A stretch of DNA of 64,000 bases from Ascaris suum (GCA_013433145.1 CM024175.1:620001-684000); one strand, 5' to 3'; positions 37,604 through 50,360 are shown, counted from the first letter of the stretch. Numbers and translations: made by a program. Notes: generated by a model not told the origin, from the sequence alone.

Positions 37604-38841
37604 ATGAAATGTGCTCGTCGGTGATGTGTGGCTATTTGAAGATGGCACTTGCTCTTTCAGCAATTTCATGGTCCCTTGGTTACAAACAGTTCTCATTTAC
37701 AAGTAAGGGATGAAGTTGCAGACAATGCCATATCTGCCTAAAGACACGACGACACGAACAGCGAATTGTTATTTATGTAGCAGTGCATCAGCTCCCAATG
37801 AGCTGCTATTACGCTCCGCGTTCCTCTGACCAGTCTCGATACTGAGGATATGGGGCAGAGATCCGTCCTTTGAACTATACCAGCGAATAAAATTGGACGT
37901 AATAAAACATAAGCAGGAATGTGAGAGCATTAAAAAGGAGAGAAGTACAGCTGATACAAATCGGATGATTTGCACTCTGTATGGCCATGTTCAACTTGTT
38001 CACTAAACCGACCGACTAACAACAGTTCCAGAAAATTTTGCTTCGTTTGGGCAACCACAGTCATTTAAACTTGGTCTTCTTCCACGTGTTCTGAAGAGAG
38101 ACGAAAGAGACAAACTGTTTCTTTGGAGATCTTCTAAACTGCATTTTGCCGCAGGACAATGTGAAAGATTGAGATGACATGTCATAATAAGCACGTACAT
38201 AAGAATCTTGTCAAACCTGCATATTAAATCAAGATGCTGACGAAAAGAATCGATAACATATACTTTCTGGAGACATCCTGAATGACGCTCTTTTACAGCA
38301 TGAAGATGAATTGGTCGCCGATCTGTGGCCTACGAAAGAACTGACAAATTCAGTGATGCGGCATTCTTTACACGAATCTACCATTCGACAATATTAAAAG
38401 CGAACGCCAATTCGATGTTGACGATACGCATATAAATCAAACGGATAGGAATCAACGGATATAAATGAAAACAGAACGAAACGACTTGAAATTCCAATCG
38501 TAAGCTTCAGGACTTAATAAAGATAAAATCCTTCCACAGAAATAAGCACACTCTCGGCGCAACCAGGAGAAGGCGGCAAATTTTTATATACTCCGAAGTA
38601 AAGCGATTCGTTCGAAAAAATATCAAGTTACTGCTTACAAAAATGCGTTAAAACACCAATGGCGCACTTGCTTACACAATAGAAATTTATGTTTAGTTTT
38701 GATCTAACACTTGCACAGAGGTGTAACAAAGAAATAAGAAAAATAACTGCCAACATAAGGCAATGGATTCCTTTTAGCAATTTTTTCTTTGCATTACACT
38801 GTAACTTCCATTTTCGTTAGCTAGTGCAATATCTGCTGGGC
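37604..38841. other. Spacer between tandem units 6 and 7
   Basis: Nothing beyond the 3' flank of gene 7 is supported. The last 100 bases (near 38.79 kb, GCATTACACTGTAAC) resemble the 3' flanks of genes 5, 6 and 8 and mark the edge of the duplicated unit. Confidence 0.4.
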
Positions 38842-38889
38842 ACCTTTCGAGCAACCATCAATTAATCGATTGATGGTTGCTCGAAAGGT
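38842..38889. repeat. Perfect 21-bp inverted repeat with 6-nt loop
   Basis: Arms 38842-38862 and 38869-38889 are exact reverse complements (starting ACCTTTCGAGCAACCATC), with loop TAATCG. On the minus strand it starts 17 nt after the gene 7 stop, in its 3' UTR. The corresponding flank of gene 8 lacks it, so it looks like an insertion or inverted duplication of about 48 nt. Confidence 0.9.
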
Positions 38890-38905
38890 ATCAATCTTGA
38901 GTGTT

Positions 38906-40118
38906 CTACATTTTCTGTTTGAAGAAATTGAAGTTAAGTGACCGTTTCCTTCCGATAGAGAAATTCAAATTTATAATTTTGACACGCTCAATATTGGTGC
39001 CGCCGTAATTGTTGCCGGTGCCGCCACCATACTGTCCATAGAAATAGCTGCCAATCTTTGAGCCTAGATTCTTCCACCAGTCTCGTTTCACTCGGCCACT
39101 GCGAATGAATACACTAAAAATCATAAGCACATGCATGAAATCGTCAGAACATCAGTGTGCCGGAAACAAGAATCTGTCTGCATGCGAGCAACGGTATTTA
39201 ACTGGCATGACAACAAGGTATTCAATGGTTTCGTTTCCTTTTGTCCCTCACCTGTTTCGTGTTCCAAGTGTTGTGGCATGTCAAATAAGTAGCAATGAAG
39301 GTGAAGGTGTCGAGTTGACGTTGCCGAGAAAACCGAATTTGAAAGCGGGTCTGAATCCAATGGCATCCTGCCCATGACTTTTTCATCATTTGCATGTTGG
39401 GAACACCCTCATATTTCTCCATTCACATGGAAGTTGATTGATGAGACCCGAATCGCTGACCCATAAGAAGCGCCTGTTTTGATAGCACACGAGTAGACTA
39501 GGATCCTCTAAAGGAGGCTGGATGCATGGATAGAGCGGGAAACGGTACGAACGTTTGCCGCTAAAAGTTTGTGATTCATCAGCTATCCCAACATATGGGC
39601 CATGGTCGAAATATGTGTGCTGTATGTCTGCTAAACGTCTGGTGCACCATGTCATGCACGAGGAATTAAAACAAACAATTTTATTTTAGAAATGTTTGGA
39701 ATTGTCCCACTTTCGCCATGCTGTAACCTCGCAATCTTTCGAAAAAATTGTTGGCTTAATTGTTTCCTCTTAATTGCCAACAGTTATAAGTTTGTCCGAT
39801 TCCTTCCGGCTTCTTCTCAAAATTATGGTTTCATATATGATGGTAAATATGCGATGTATCACTGCCCTAGTCGTAGCATAATCTTCCTTGGTTTAAAGGA
39901 TGCGTTCATAATTGCCGCGAATGCGTGATTCACAAAGTTCCTGCATATTCTTCACACCATTACCTCATCCTCATGTGTTCGGTTATTATTTTACGACAAA
40001 TAAAATTCTAAAAGACAAACCTCTCTGGCTGATTCATTTCAATGTTGACCGCACGGCTGACGTTGAATGAGGATACTATGAGGATCTGCGTCAGCAGAAT
40101 TGCTGTCGCCAATCGCAT
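38906..40118 (-). CDS. Peptide gene 7: precursor with stop-loss extension
   Basis: Exon 1 is 40021-40118 (98 nt) and exon 2 is 38906-39098 (193 nt), with a 922-nt phase-2 intron (GAGAG|GTTTGT ... ATTCGCAG|T). The signal peptide is MRLATAILLTQILIVSS and the cleavage site GRVKR. The mature peptide starts DWWKNLGSKIGSYFYG and keeps the core GQYGGGTGNNYGGTNI, followed by ERVKII. Where genes 6 and 8 have TAG after SIG, this copy reads AGG and continues for 14 more codons, RKRSLNFNFFKQKM. The total is 96 residues. The new RKR directly after Gly makes a possible GRKR amidation-and-cleavage signal, so convertase processing might restore the ancestral end. The mature N-terminus is Asp, not Gln. The function is not recognised. 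Confidence 0.78.
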
Positions 40119-40619
40119 CACTTCCGATTGATTTTGTGCCTCAGCTTGACTCGATTCGATTGTTGCCTGTGAAAAGGTTTTCGGGATAACTTAATGCTTG
40201 AATTCAGTGGGATTTCTTGCGAATTATCGCGTTGCGAATGTATTTTGTTTTCGAAAATCGATCTGAAGTGCCTTTTCCGAATAGACTACTTTATAAGCAG
40301 CGTTTTCAGACTCTGTTCAACCTCATATTCAAGTGGTATTTCACAGCGCGTTTATTTTCTAGAACGACATAGTACTTCCATATGGATATACGTGACGCGA
40401 GTTCGTGGGAACGTTTCGTAATTCGTAAAAACAGTCAGCTTCACATGAATCCTTTGTGAAGACTGTTCTTATCGATTAGTAACACTAATAACTGTTTCCT
40501 TACCAACATTCGCTAATAAATTCGAATTAGTCTATGGAAAAATTCATCTGTTAGAAGGAGATACAAAAATCAGTGCGACGCTCGAACATCAACAACACCT
40601 TGATTTAGTGGCGCGCATA

Positions 40620-40870
40620 CAACTGACTTGTTGCACTACCCGGAAAGGAACAGGCATAGAGTTCAAACCGGTTGTGCGACAGTGCATTTGGAAGTTTGAA
40701 CGCCCACACGTCAACGGAATGCCTTCGTCCTTTCCAAGCGTTCCAGAAGTACAGTGTGCGTTTTTTCCCGTAGGTTTCAGTTCAACAAAGCATTATCGTT
40801 GACCGACGGAAAGGCGATGCTGATAGAGCTGACAACCTGTAAATCTCCTAAAGGTAATATACCGTACCAA
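40620..40870. repeat. Upstream block shared by genes 5, 7, 8 (copy 2)
   Basis: About 500-750 nt upstream of the gene 7 start. It shares GGCATAGAGTTCAAACCGGT (one mismatch) and the ATCGTTGACC segment with the gene 8 block. Confidence 0.6.
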
Positions 40871-41018
40871 CGTCTCATTAACCAATCCAGTCAGAACGTC
40901 TTAGCAGTCAGTCGCTGCGTTTAAAATATCACAATTGATTGCGAGATATTGATCGGTGTCTGATTTGAAACATTCCCTGTCTAGCATGCGAACGAAATTT
41001 GCATCGTCTTCTTCATTT

Positions 41019-41060
41019 AAAAAAAAAAAACAAACAAAAAAAAAAAAAAAAAAAACAAAA
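41019..41060 (+). repeat. A-rich tract
   Basis: A nearly pure poly-A stretch interrupted by single C residues. It could be the tail of a retroposed sequence on the plus strand, but no source sequence was recognised just upstream. Confidence 0.7.
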
Positions 41061-44000
41061 TTACTGGTGATGATTGACAATATATTCGCTGCTACATTCC
41101 TCCTTAGCAGACTGCCCAAATACTCAAAAAAATGTTCCATTTTTTAGACAACTGTTGTATACAGCACACTACAATATTTAACGATGATCATGTTGACGAA
41201 GCCGAGCATACGGCAACAAAATTATGCGAGATAGAAATGAGTTACTTGTATCTTCAGCGAAACAAGCGTGAGGCACCAGAACGAAAGAAAGTTGTCCTTC
41301 ACGATTCTCTGAAATTGATATATCACTATTTGTCACAATTTGATTATGAGCGAAAACGCGAACTTGTACAGTGTTTCCATTACGTCCCTCCCCATTCAGC
41401 GCGAATCGTTTGTCAAGTACTCCACGCTGAAGGGAGAAGAAACGAAGTTTTAGCTGATGTGTCTTCATGTCACCATTTCCTGAAACACAACAGCCGTTAT
41501 GCGTATATCTCGCAGACAATCATGGCGCATGAGTGAGACCACTTCGAACGTCATAGTTATGAACGCAAAAAAATATTAATAGAAAATCCTCGACTGCATA
41601 CAAACAAGGTGACAGTCGACCGATAATAAGGAACGAATGCTAATCACTCGTCAATACCTGAATGAAACACCGTGCCTTGGCAAATTACGACAAACTGTCT
41701 GCCCACTTTCAGCCCGCCAACTCCAACGGTTAGTCAGTCACAAGCCTCGCCCACTACAACGGCCTCGCATGACGTCGCTAAAGAAGATGCAGTTTTATTT
41801 GTTTCGCCCATGGTATGGTGACCTTATCCTCTCACCCCTATGACGTCATCCTTCTCATGAGATAAGCAGCATTTGCTTCTCGAGCAAGACTTACTTCTCC
41901 AGCGACTTCATATGCATGACCTCCGGGCACTACTGACAATAACAAATGCCAAACACTGTGTAAGGGTACATGCTTTCCTTGTTAACCAAATTCCTGCTCT
42001 TTTTTTTTCATTTCGACAAGTGCGCGATGTAAACTGTGCAGCGCAAGTGAAAATTAAGGGAAAAATATGGGCGATATGGGCTGATCCATGTGGCATCCAT
42101 TTCATCATTACACCATCATTCTCCCTCATTCGTTGCTTAATATCGCCCTGAGCAGTAACCAAGTTTTATGATTCACTTGGCCAATGGCTACCAATTTTCT
42201 GCCCACTGTTGAACCCGACATTCCGAAAGTTGAAATAGGAGCTGTACATGGTGCACAGATGGCAGTTGGACATTTGAGTGCTTTCAAAATATTTAAGCCA
42301 TCCATATATTCAGAGTGTAGAGGCATGATTGAAAATCTACGTATTCACTTCGATGTTTTTGCTTGAAAATCTTCACAAATGCGATCTCGACCACTTATTT
42401 TGCATCAAAATAAGAAGAAGATAATTATTTCTGCTCCTATGCTAGATTTCCAGCGCACTCAGCTAGTCTATTCTTATGCTGATCAAGCGTACTCTTGCTT
42501 TCGTTTATAAGATATATTAGTTGCTATTTTGACAGCTGCACTTCAGTTTGGACATTCAAATATTAAATATATTTCGCTGAATACTTTCAAGAAAACATCG
42601 TCGTTGAGCGCCGGCTGACGTCTTCGTCACAAATGTTTGGCGGTCACAACAAATGCAATAGAACTTGCAATGTGGCCAAGTTATACCTGCAGATCGCTCA
42701 CTCTTTTTGAAACTCCTCTCGTACCAGAAACGATTTTAAACAGATTGCTGATGAAAGTGCAATGGGCGATTGAGAAAAATTCTGAGACTGCAGAGAGAGC
42801 ACCAAAACCATGGACAATTTTTGGAAGGTCTAATAGCTGACATTTAAGACGCACATATCCATACGTGGGACGCACACATCCATAAACGTAGACTAAGGTG
42901 CTGTTTCAACAAACACTACTCGTAGTATTTTATCAGAAAGGCGTGTACTATATCCTTAGGAGAAGGCGCTGGAGTTGAGATCCTAAGGCTCCCAGAAAGA
43001 ATCAAAACAGAGGTCCCAATCCTTCTGTTCTGAAATACTGATTAGTCTTTCTGGTGAAGTTTCCAGGTCACGTCATCTGAAGCGATGATGCCCATTCTGA
43101 TGAAGGCAAGAATTCACTGCTAGTTTCACGTTGCCTCAGTTTTGCATCATGAAATGCAGAAACTCCCCACACTTTGAATTTATGCTCACGCTAATTACTC
43201 TGTCTTTTCTTCTTCAATAGGTACGAACCTGAACAACAGAACCATTTGGTCAACGAAAAAAAAACCAAAATAGAATACTGTTATGGACGCTACCCAAAAC
43301 TGAATTCCTTGAGTCAAGTGGATCACACATTTTTGTTCCAAAGAGTGGAAATCGTTTTTCATGGAACACAAAAAGAGCGGGTCAACGTTAACAGTTCTTT
43401 GCCAAAACTAGAAATTCCTCTTGCCATCCGCAGGATTTATCAATTGCTTTTGTGGAAATGTTTGCATTACGTGCTACCAGATATCATTCATTGGTCGTGA
43501 AGGCATGGTACTATGAAACGTCGATTTTTCAGCGTGGACGTCATGATGCACCTCTCACAGTCAACGAGGAAAGCACCTGGTGTCACCATAAGGGAGAATC
43601 CTTTAGCTGGTACAGTAATTGTTTTATCACGTTTTGCAACAAAGACAGCAGTCAACATAGTATCACATCAACTTTTGAGTCTAAGAATATTTCACTAACT
43701 GAGCCGGAATTTTATTACGAAAATTGCTTCCCTTTTGCCACAATTTCCACCAGACCCTTTCCCCAAAAAAAGGTTTACCTCTTAAGTGCATTCGCGGATT
43801 CACGTTTCCGTAGCAAAATTATATAGCACCTAGCATTTCGAATATAAGTGGTAAAAATTTTTCATGTATTTTGCATGCGTCACAAGTAACTTCATGATAA
43901 CGAAATTTTTCTCACCAATCAATCATGAAGGCAATATGCAGGCCATGCAGTCATTCTTTGCAGTCAGTCTTTCGAAACACGCCCATATGGGGTCACCACT

Positions 44001-45109
44001 TTTAGATTAGCGTAGATCTTATAGGTTTTCCTGCAGTTGAGGTGCTATAAAAAGGTTTTTAACAGACGTACAATATTCTCACGTATGCCTGCATGCATGA
44101 TCTGTAATGATAATATCAGTAAGGCTCATGAGTCTTAGGAGCAGTGTAGATATAAGGAAGTTGCACCGAAGTAAATTTTAGTTGATTTAAAATTGCTAGT
44201 TTACGAGTGCAGAGGAAAAGTTTTCGCAACAAGAATTTTTGGGAGCATTTCCGGTGGAAGGGGTTCCACTGCAAATTAAGGAATTTGCTGCATATACTTT
44301 GACACCGATCTCTCACATGAGTGCAGTTTTATTTTGACCCTCCAAACACTTTGGCGAATTTGCACTTACCACAGCGACTTGTCTCTGCACACTTATGCGA
44401 GTGTGTCCACTTAAAATCCTTACAGCTCTGTAGTTGTTAAAGCGAATGTTGTGAAACGCTAGCTTAGTCTGTAGCAAAGACGCGGCATCTTTCCCTAGGC
44501 CGAAATTCTAAATAGAACTACAGATATCGAATAAAAAAATTGTTATCTTTTTTTAGCTGCAGAACTTTCAATTTGCCCCAGCCTGATCGTAAGACGACAA
44601 ATCCTTCGTAGAAAATTTGTATCAACGGTAAGGTCAATAGAAAAATGACGACATGATTCCGCGTGTTACATTATTTTTCTGCCCCTTCTGAGAATGTTGG
44701 GGTGACTGGAGTACAAAGCACTTGTTGTGTGACAGCTCGCCTGAATCATTTCACTGCTTCTGTTTCTTTCTGTTCTACATTTTTCAAAGCGGCTGTCCCT
44801 CACATCATGCAACATACATTCCTCTCAAATACTCATAATTTTTCTGAACCAAGCTAAAAATCATTCTGCTGGATTCTGATGCAATGAATAGAACTGTTGT
44901 GAAAAAGCGGTTTCCCTCCTTTTATTTGAGTTCGGCTGCTAAAAACTGAGAACTTTTGGTCTTTTGAAATTATCAACGTCTTCGAAGAATATTCAGCAAA
45001 AATCAGCCTATTACATTGAGGGTCACTTCTCACCTCTAATGTAAGGAGCTTTCTGTTCCTATCCAACTTATTTGCTAAACGATAAGAGTGAGTCATCAGT
45101 CAGCGCCGA

Positions 45110-45230
45110 TCCACTCACACACAAGACGAAGTGGACAAGATTTCCACTGCGGGGTATAAATAGTGGTGTGCGAATTGAGCGAGCACCTAGTCCAGAGGAC
45201 CAACATCGAAACGTCGGAATGTAAAGATTA
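45110..45230 (+). other. TATA-bearing repeat-like segment
   Basis: GGGGTATAAATAGTGGTGTG (45151-45170) is followed by CCAGAGGACCAACATCGAAACGTCGGAATG-type sequence (broken here at 45192-45221). The CGAAACGTCGG motif is common in repeats with built-in promoters. It lies just beyond the 3' end of gene 8 and is not part of the tandem unit. A host promoter for an unseen plus-strand transcript is the alternative. Confidence 0.25.
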
Positions 45231-45511
45231 TCTCATCGAAGATCACTGTTTTCATTAGCATCATTGAGATGCTACTGCTTGTACCACATCGACAGACTTG
45301 CTAAGCCAAGCGATTCAAATATGACAGTGTAACGGTTAATATTGCGACGTTTTCCTCTGCATTACAGCAATAACAGCGTCGAAGTAATTTTTTTTTCCAC
45401 ATTTTCTGTTGTCAGTACAATATTGACTGTACACTTTCACGCGACAAACGATTGATATCTTGAGTTTTTGAAAGTGTTCTCTTCGAAACAACTGACGATT
45501 AGTGACCCGTT

Positions 45512-46644
45512 CTATCCAATGGAAAAGTTCAAATTGATGACGTAGACACTTCCAATATTGGTGCCACCATAGTTGTTACCTTCACCGCCGCCATAATGCC
45601 CAAAGAAGAAGTTGCGAACCTTTGAGCGTAGGTTCTTCAACCATGCTCCTTTCTCCGGCCACTAGAAGTGATTGTAATAAAAGAACATTATAGACGCACC
45701 TAACACATATGGAATATGTGGAAATTGAAACAAAAATGTATGAAAAACTGATGTGCCCACTTCTGGGTGCCGTTGCGTGGTGGCTGAACATCAACGGTAT
45801 ATAATGGTTCCGCTTGTCGTTCTCCCATATCTCTTCTCTCTTTTGCTATACTGGAAGCCGTGTAACTAACAATAACAATATTCTTAGTCAGAATACGGCT
45901 CTAGAGAATAATTCGAAAATGCTTTTAAAAACGGCCAGGTCCGACTGACTGAGTTATTTATCCACTTTACGTTCGAATGTGAGAACTCACATATGGTCGA
46001 TCCCCTTGGTTGGAAAAAATTTGCCTCCTGACATGAAGGTCGATAACCTAGAGGAACAACAAGTGACAGTAGGAAATGAGATCATGATTTTGTCACGGAC
46101 GATGCCTAGCCTATGTTTTCTACTGCAGTTCACAAATTTCCAGGGCCCTCAGCACATCAGCCGAATGAGTAATATCTGTCCCGTAGTTCATTGACACATG
46201 TCTATCGCACCGTCATTTAGATTTTGGGGAACAATAAGAGAGGAAATGTCACTCAAAAAAAGTCTTAAACATCACGCATTTGCAATGCGCTCTGTGATTT
46301 TCCAACAAGTTGTTGGGTAACAGCTAGCAGTTGTTCTCAGAAAGCGCTTCACACGTACGGAAGAATCAACATCTAAGAAATCGTCACATTCGCAATATTA
46401 CCTGCTGCGTTTTGGATTTTTGATTCTGGAATATCTTCACACGCAACGACGAAGCTGCTCAGTAAGTTAGTATATGTTTCTTGCCTTGCACTTGCCTTGA
46501 TATATGTTTACTGTTTTCTGCCTGACTGATGTCATAAAAGACCAACCCGCCGATAGGCCCCACTTCATGGTTAACCTGATCGTCCGTATCGGGCGAGCAG
46601 ATAACGAGGATCTCTGTCAGCAGAATTGCTACCACCAGTCGCAT
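45512..46644 (-). pseudogene. Peptide gene 8: frameshifted paralogue
   Basis: Exon 1 (46547-46644, 98 nt, GGCGG|GTTGGT donor) encodes signal peptide MRLVVAILLTEILVICS and keeps phase 2. Exon 2 (45512-45661, after CTTCTAG) is 150 nt instead of the 151 nt of genes 5 and 6. A single base is missing in the codons for the cleavage site, so the normal frame runs into TGA after seven codons of exon 2. Beyond the lesion the family frame is intact (GHYGGGEGNNYGGTNIGSV, ending NLNFSIG and stop). No alternative AG in the area restores the frame. The conserved propeptide and the R-x-K-R site are also lost. A sequencing error is the main alternative to a true pseudogene. Confidence 0.75.
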
Positions 46645-49600
46645 CACACCGAATGATCGTACTCCTCAGCTCAGTTGGGTTTGACTCTTCCTTGTGTATG
46701 AACCTTTAAAGAAGCTCGTTATTGAAGTCTTAACTTTCATTTCTTGCAACGTGACGCAATGCAAGTGCCTATTACTCTCGATGATGGTACCTGTGATGAC
46801 CTTGCCGAATAGTGCATTTTTATATTTAGGTGTTTCAGATTCTGTTCAACCTTAATGAGACTTAGTAATTTAGTGTTTGATTTACCCAGCGATTACGATT
46901 TCTAGAATGGCACTGTATTCTTATATTAAAATATGGCAAAGCAAAGCTATGCAAACGAATTTTACTCGGATTTCACAACAATCTCTTCTAAGTGTCGCTT
47001 TGTGCATGATTAAGCATCATCGACTAATCGACTTTTCCTACCTAATATCGCCGACTCACATCGCAAAAAGTAGTGGCAAATTTTATGTTAGAAGCAGTTG
47101 CAAAATTAATGACGCAGATGCGCATTAAAATCACGTTAATCTACTCTCACACATACGTCTGGCTTATTGCTCCTACCAGAAACGAATAGGCATAGAGCTC
47201 AAACCGGTTAACTGAGAGCACCTTTAGAAGTGTGAACGCCGCACGCCAACGAAATGTTTTCATTCCTTGCGGAGGTTCCAGAAGTGTTGCGTTTTTCTCC
47301 TCATATGTTTCCGTTCAGCGAAGTTTTCATTCAACATTGTCGTTGACCAGTGGAACAACGACCAGTGGAAATCCTGTCGACACAATACGACATGTGAACA
47401 AAAAATTTCAATAATCTATGAATCAATTTAAGAAGTCTTAAAAATCAATCACCATATTAACTTCGCCATAGTCAAGAATAAGAAACCGAATGGCGTTTCT
47501 ATTGAAATCTTTTAATCTCTTACAGGAAAATGAAGTTTGTATCGTCTTTTCCGGAGGGACTGAAGTATATCGCTCATCAGATTTTCGCTTATCTGGCCAA
47601 AGTCTACAGAATTATCCAGAATTAGCGCATTTACTTGGAAAATTATTATATTCAGAGGACAAATGACATTCAAGAGCACTTTGTCTAATGAAACCAATTA
47701 TATAACAGCTGAATGCGAGTTGAAAACTGCTCTGCCTATACACCAATGGAAACAATCTTGAAATCTCTTGAAATATTATAACTTGTGGTAGAAGGATTTG
47801 CTGAAACACAACTACTTATTTGCACACATTTCGCATGCAGTGATGAGATGTGACATCGACTACCTTACACATACTAGTGACGAAATAAAACAAGAAATCA
47901 ATGAAAATTTTCTCTACAACATAGCAAAAGAAGTAAGAGGCGATTGATAACAAAGGAAGATTACTGGTCATCAGTTATAACTTGGAACTCCGCCTCTTGA
48001 CAAATTACCGTAGTCAGCTAATACACTTTTGGCCTGCCCACTGCGCTGATTGTTCAGCGAAATGCCTTGCCTATTGCAATACCACCGTGATGACGACGTC
48101 ACCTCCAGTGACGCCATTTTGCTATTTTTCACTAATGCTATATCATTCCACCTTCTAGGCCCACAACAACATCATCCATTTCATTACCCTAATCGGTAAT
48201 GATGTCGTCGTGTCCAAAAAGTGACGTCATGTCATCGTATCACAGATTTCGTACTTGCTCTCATACCAAACGCGGTGTAGTACTGTACCAATTGTGAAGC
48301 CACTAGAGCACTATGAGCGTGACTCAATCTGATTCTTGAATGATGCCATCCATACAGCACATCACTACAATTTTTCAGAAAAATAAACATGCATCACACC
48401 ATTTTCCAACGTACAATCTGTACCTAAAATGTAGTCAAGCTTTTTTTCGTTATTAGAAATGAGTGACGCTATTGCTCTTTTTGCAGTTTCAAACTCAAAT
48501 GTTGAGTTCTAAAGCGTCTCACCATCCAGTGATATTCGACACTGGCGAAATAAATTTTTTTTTGACGCGAGGAAGTTGCGTTCTAGACCCTCCGTAACAT
48601 AGGGAGACGCTCCAGGCAACCATGCGCTCATCTTTTTCTTCTTTAATTCCACTGCAACAGGTTTGAAAGCTGTCTTTTTCTTTCGTTATTAAAATTTTCT
48701 GTTGCTCCTTCAATTATGCCAACCAACTTTGCAAGAGAAGGCCTGAGATTATGAAATTTTTTAAGTATTTGTGGCGTTCTCCGATTCACGTCATCACACA
48801 CTTCCGCAAAGATCATTTCACGCATTGCATTTATTTCCAACTAATGCACGTCTCTGATTGGAGAGAAATATATCTGCTTTCTGCTAAATTCTGGGACAGC
48901 TGGTAATTACGGATGCATGGAAGACGTACGAAACCACCTGTATTTGCTGAAGCGTGCCAGCTGATGTTCACGAGCAGCTTTATATATTCCGAGTGTATTT
49001 TCGTGCTTTCGTGCTTTCGAAATTTTCGCATAGTCGAACAGTTAGAAACCTAGTTTATGACTGTTGGTATATTCGAAAATTTTTTTGAAGCACTTATCCA
49101 TCCCTTCAACCATGGTCAAATAGTAGTCACAAGTAATGGCTGCCCGTTTTTCAGAGACAGCATCAGCAATTCCACTCATCTTATACATGCTATCGAAAGC
49201 AACGTGTTGATGAGTGATCTACGTTAACAAGTGATCCATAGAGATCAAATCACTTTTGTGATCGCAATAGTCTTGGTGACCTTCATTTGTATAAAAAGTT
49301 GTTTGCTCACACTTGTTTGATTTTGGTATGATATCTCCCCCATGTGGGGATTATGACCTCCCCATACCTTCGGGCCGTAGCCAAAGACATAAACATGTTG
49401 CGCCTTGCTTCCTAATCAGTGTATATTTATTACTCATCGACGTGTGGTTCTCCTGCTCGCAGTAAACAAGTTTTATTTGCCCCGCAGGTACGCCTTCAAA
49501 CGCCAGACTTGGTCGCAGAACGCCAGTAAAATTAGGTGTTCAAGAACCAGGTATTACATGTACCAAAATGTTTCATAAATATCACTGTGTGGAAGCCACG

Positions 49601-50338
49601 TGTGCTTCTTTGCTTTTTCTCATGAATCATTATGCCACGGTCAAATAGACGTCCTCAGTATTTTTTTCAAGAATAAGACGAAGAAGATCTACAAAGTTAT
49701 CATCAATAGAAATGAGAGTGTTACGTACAATGACGTAGATGTCTTCTCATCAAAAATTCATCTGCCACTGAAAAATGTCTTCGCATCAAAGATTTTTTTA
49801 GCGTGTTACGAAAGCGCGTCGAAGGCGAATACGCTTTTGTGCCTTAAGGGTTTTGTTTTAGCTCGCACAATTCATTTCGCCGATCGTCACTGAAAACAAC
49901 CTAAGCGACGAGCATTTAAACGGCATAAAGTCTTCAGGGCAAGAAATATTTACGTGCTACTCCAACATGACCCGACATTAGATACTAGTATATCTGATCA
50001 TGATAGAGCAAGTGAAGGAAAGAGGAATTCCTACTCTTAGTGCTAATGCCTTTTGCGCGCTTCAATGTCTTACCTAGTCTATTTTACAATATACGCGATG
50101 CTTGGAACTCCTAGGGCTTCTAACAACATTTTTCTATCATTTTGGCGGCCGACTGATAATTATCAATTTTCAGCGTCTTTTCTCCACCACGTCGCTGGTT
50201 ATTTTCCTTGCAGCATCCCGACTTCAGCCGAATTTGAAGGTTTCCATACAGAATATTTCCCTTAATAAAATTTTTGCCTGAAGTCAGCTTTGCGAATTCG
50301 AACAGCAGTCTGATTAAAACTATGCAGTTGCCTGTAAT
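46645..50338. other. Intergenic, no supported gene
   Basis: Apart from the repeat block at 47160-47380, only short frames are present. No signal-peptide exon, core motif or domain was recognised between gene 8 and gene 9. Confidence 0.45.
47160..47380. repeat. Upstream block shared by genes 5, 7, 8 (copy 3)
   Basis: About 515-735 nt upstream of the gene 8 start. It shares GGCATAGAGCTCAAACCGGT, TTCCAGAAGT and GTCGTTGACC with the gene 7 block. Confidence 0.6.
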
Positions 50339-50348
50339 CTTTTTTCAG
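50339..50348 (+). promoter_or_regulatory. Leader 3' splice acceptor of peptide gene 9
   Basis: CTTTTTTCAG ends 12 nt before the ATG at 50361. This is a strong nematode acceptor at a distance typical of spliced-leader addition, and it favours this ATG over the upstream in-frame Met codons. Confidence 0.5.
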
Positions 50349-50360
50349 TGCTCTAAACCG

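Larger units (their letters stand above)
40871..45511. other. Intergenic, unassigned open frames
   Basis: It contains an A-rich tract (41019-41060) and three plus-strand frames without recognised domains: 41132-41536 (134 codons), 43246-43500 and 43452-43826. The last two overlap in different frames and could be one decayed coding region preceded by an acceptor-like TTCTTCAATAG at about 43220. Nothing here can be named. Confidence 0.35.

Noticed and set aside
41132..41536. 134-codon plus-strand frame after the A-rich tract
   Set aside because: Protein-like in places, but with no domain, homologue in memory or splice support.
43246..43826. Two overlapping plus-strand frames preceded by an acceptor-like site
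   Set aside because: Joining them needs a frameshift and no domain is visible. Noted in the spacer entry only.
45582..45794. Open frame through the damaged exon of gene 8
   Set aside because: It reads the lesion in another frame across the intron boundary and gives no family peptide.
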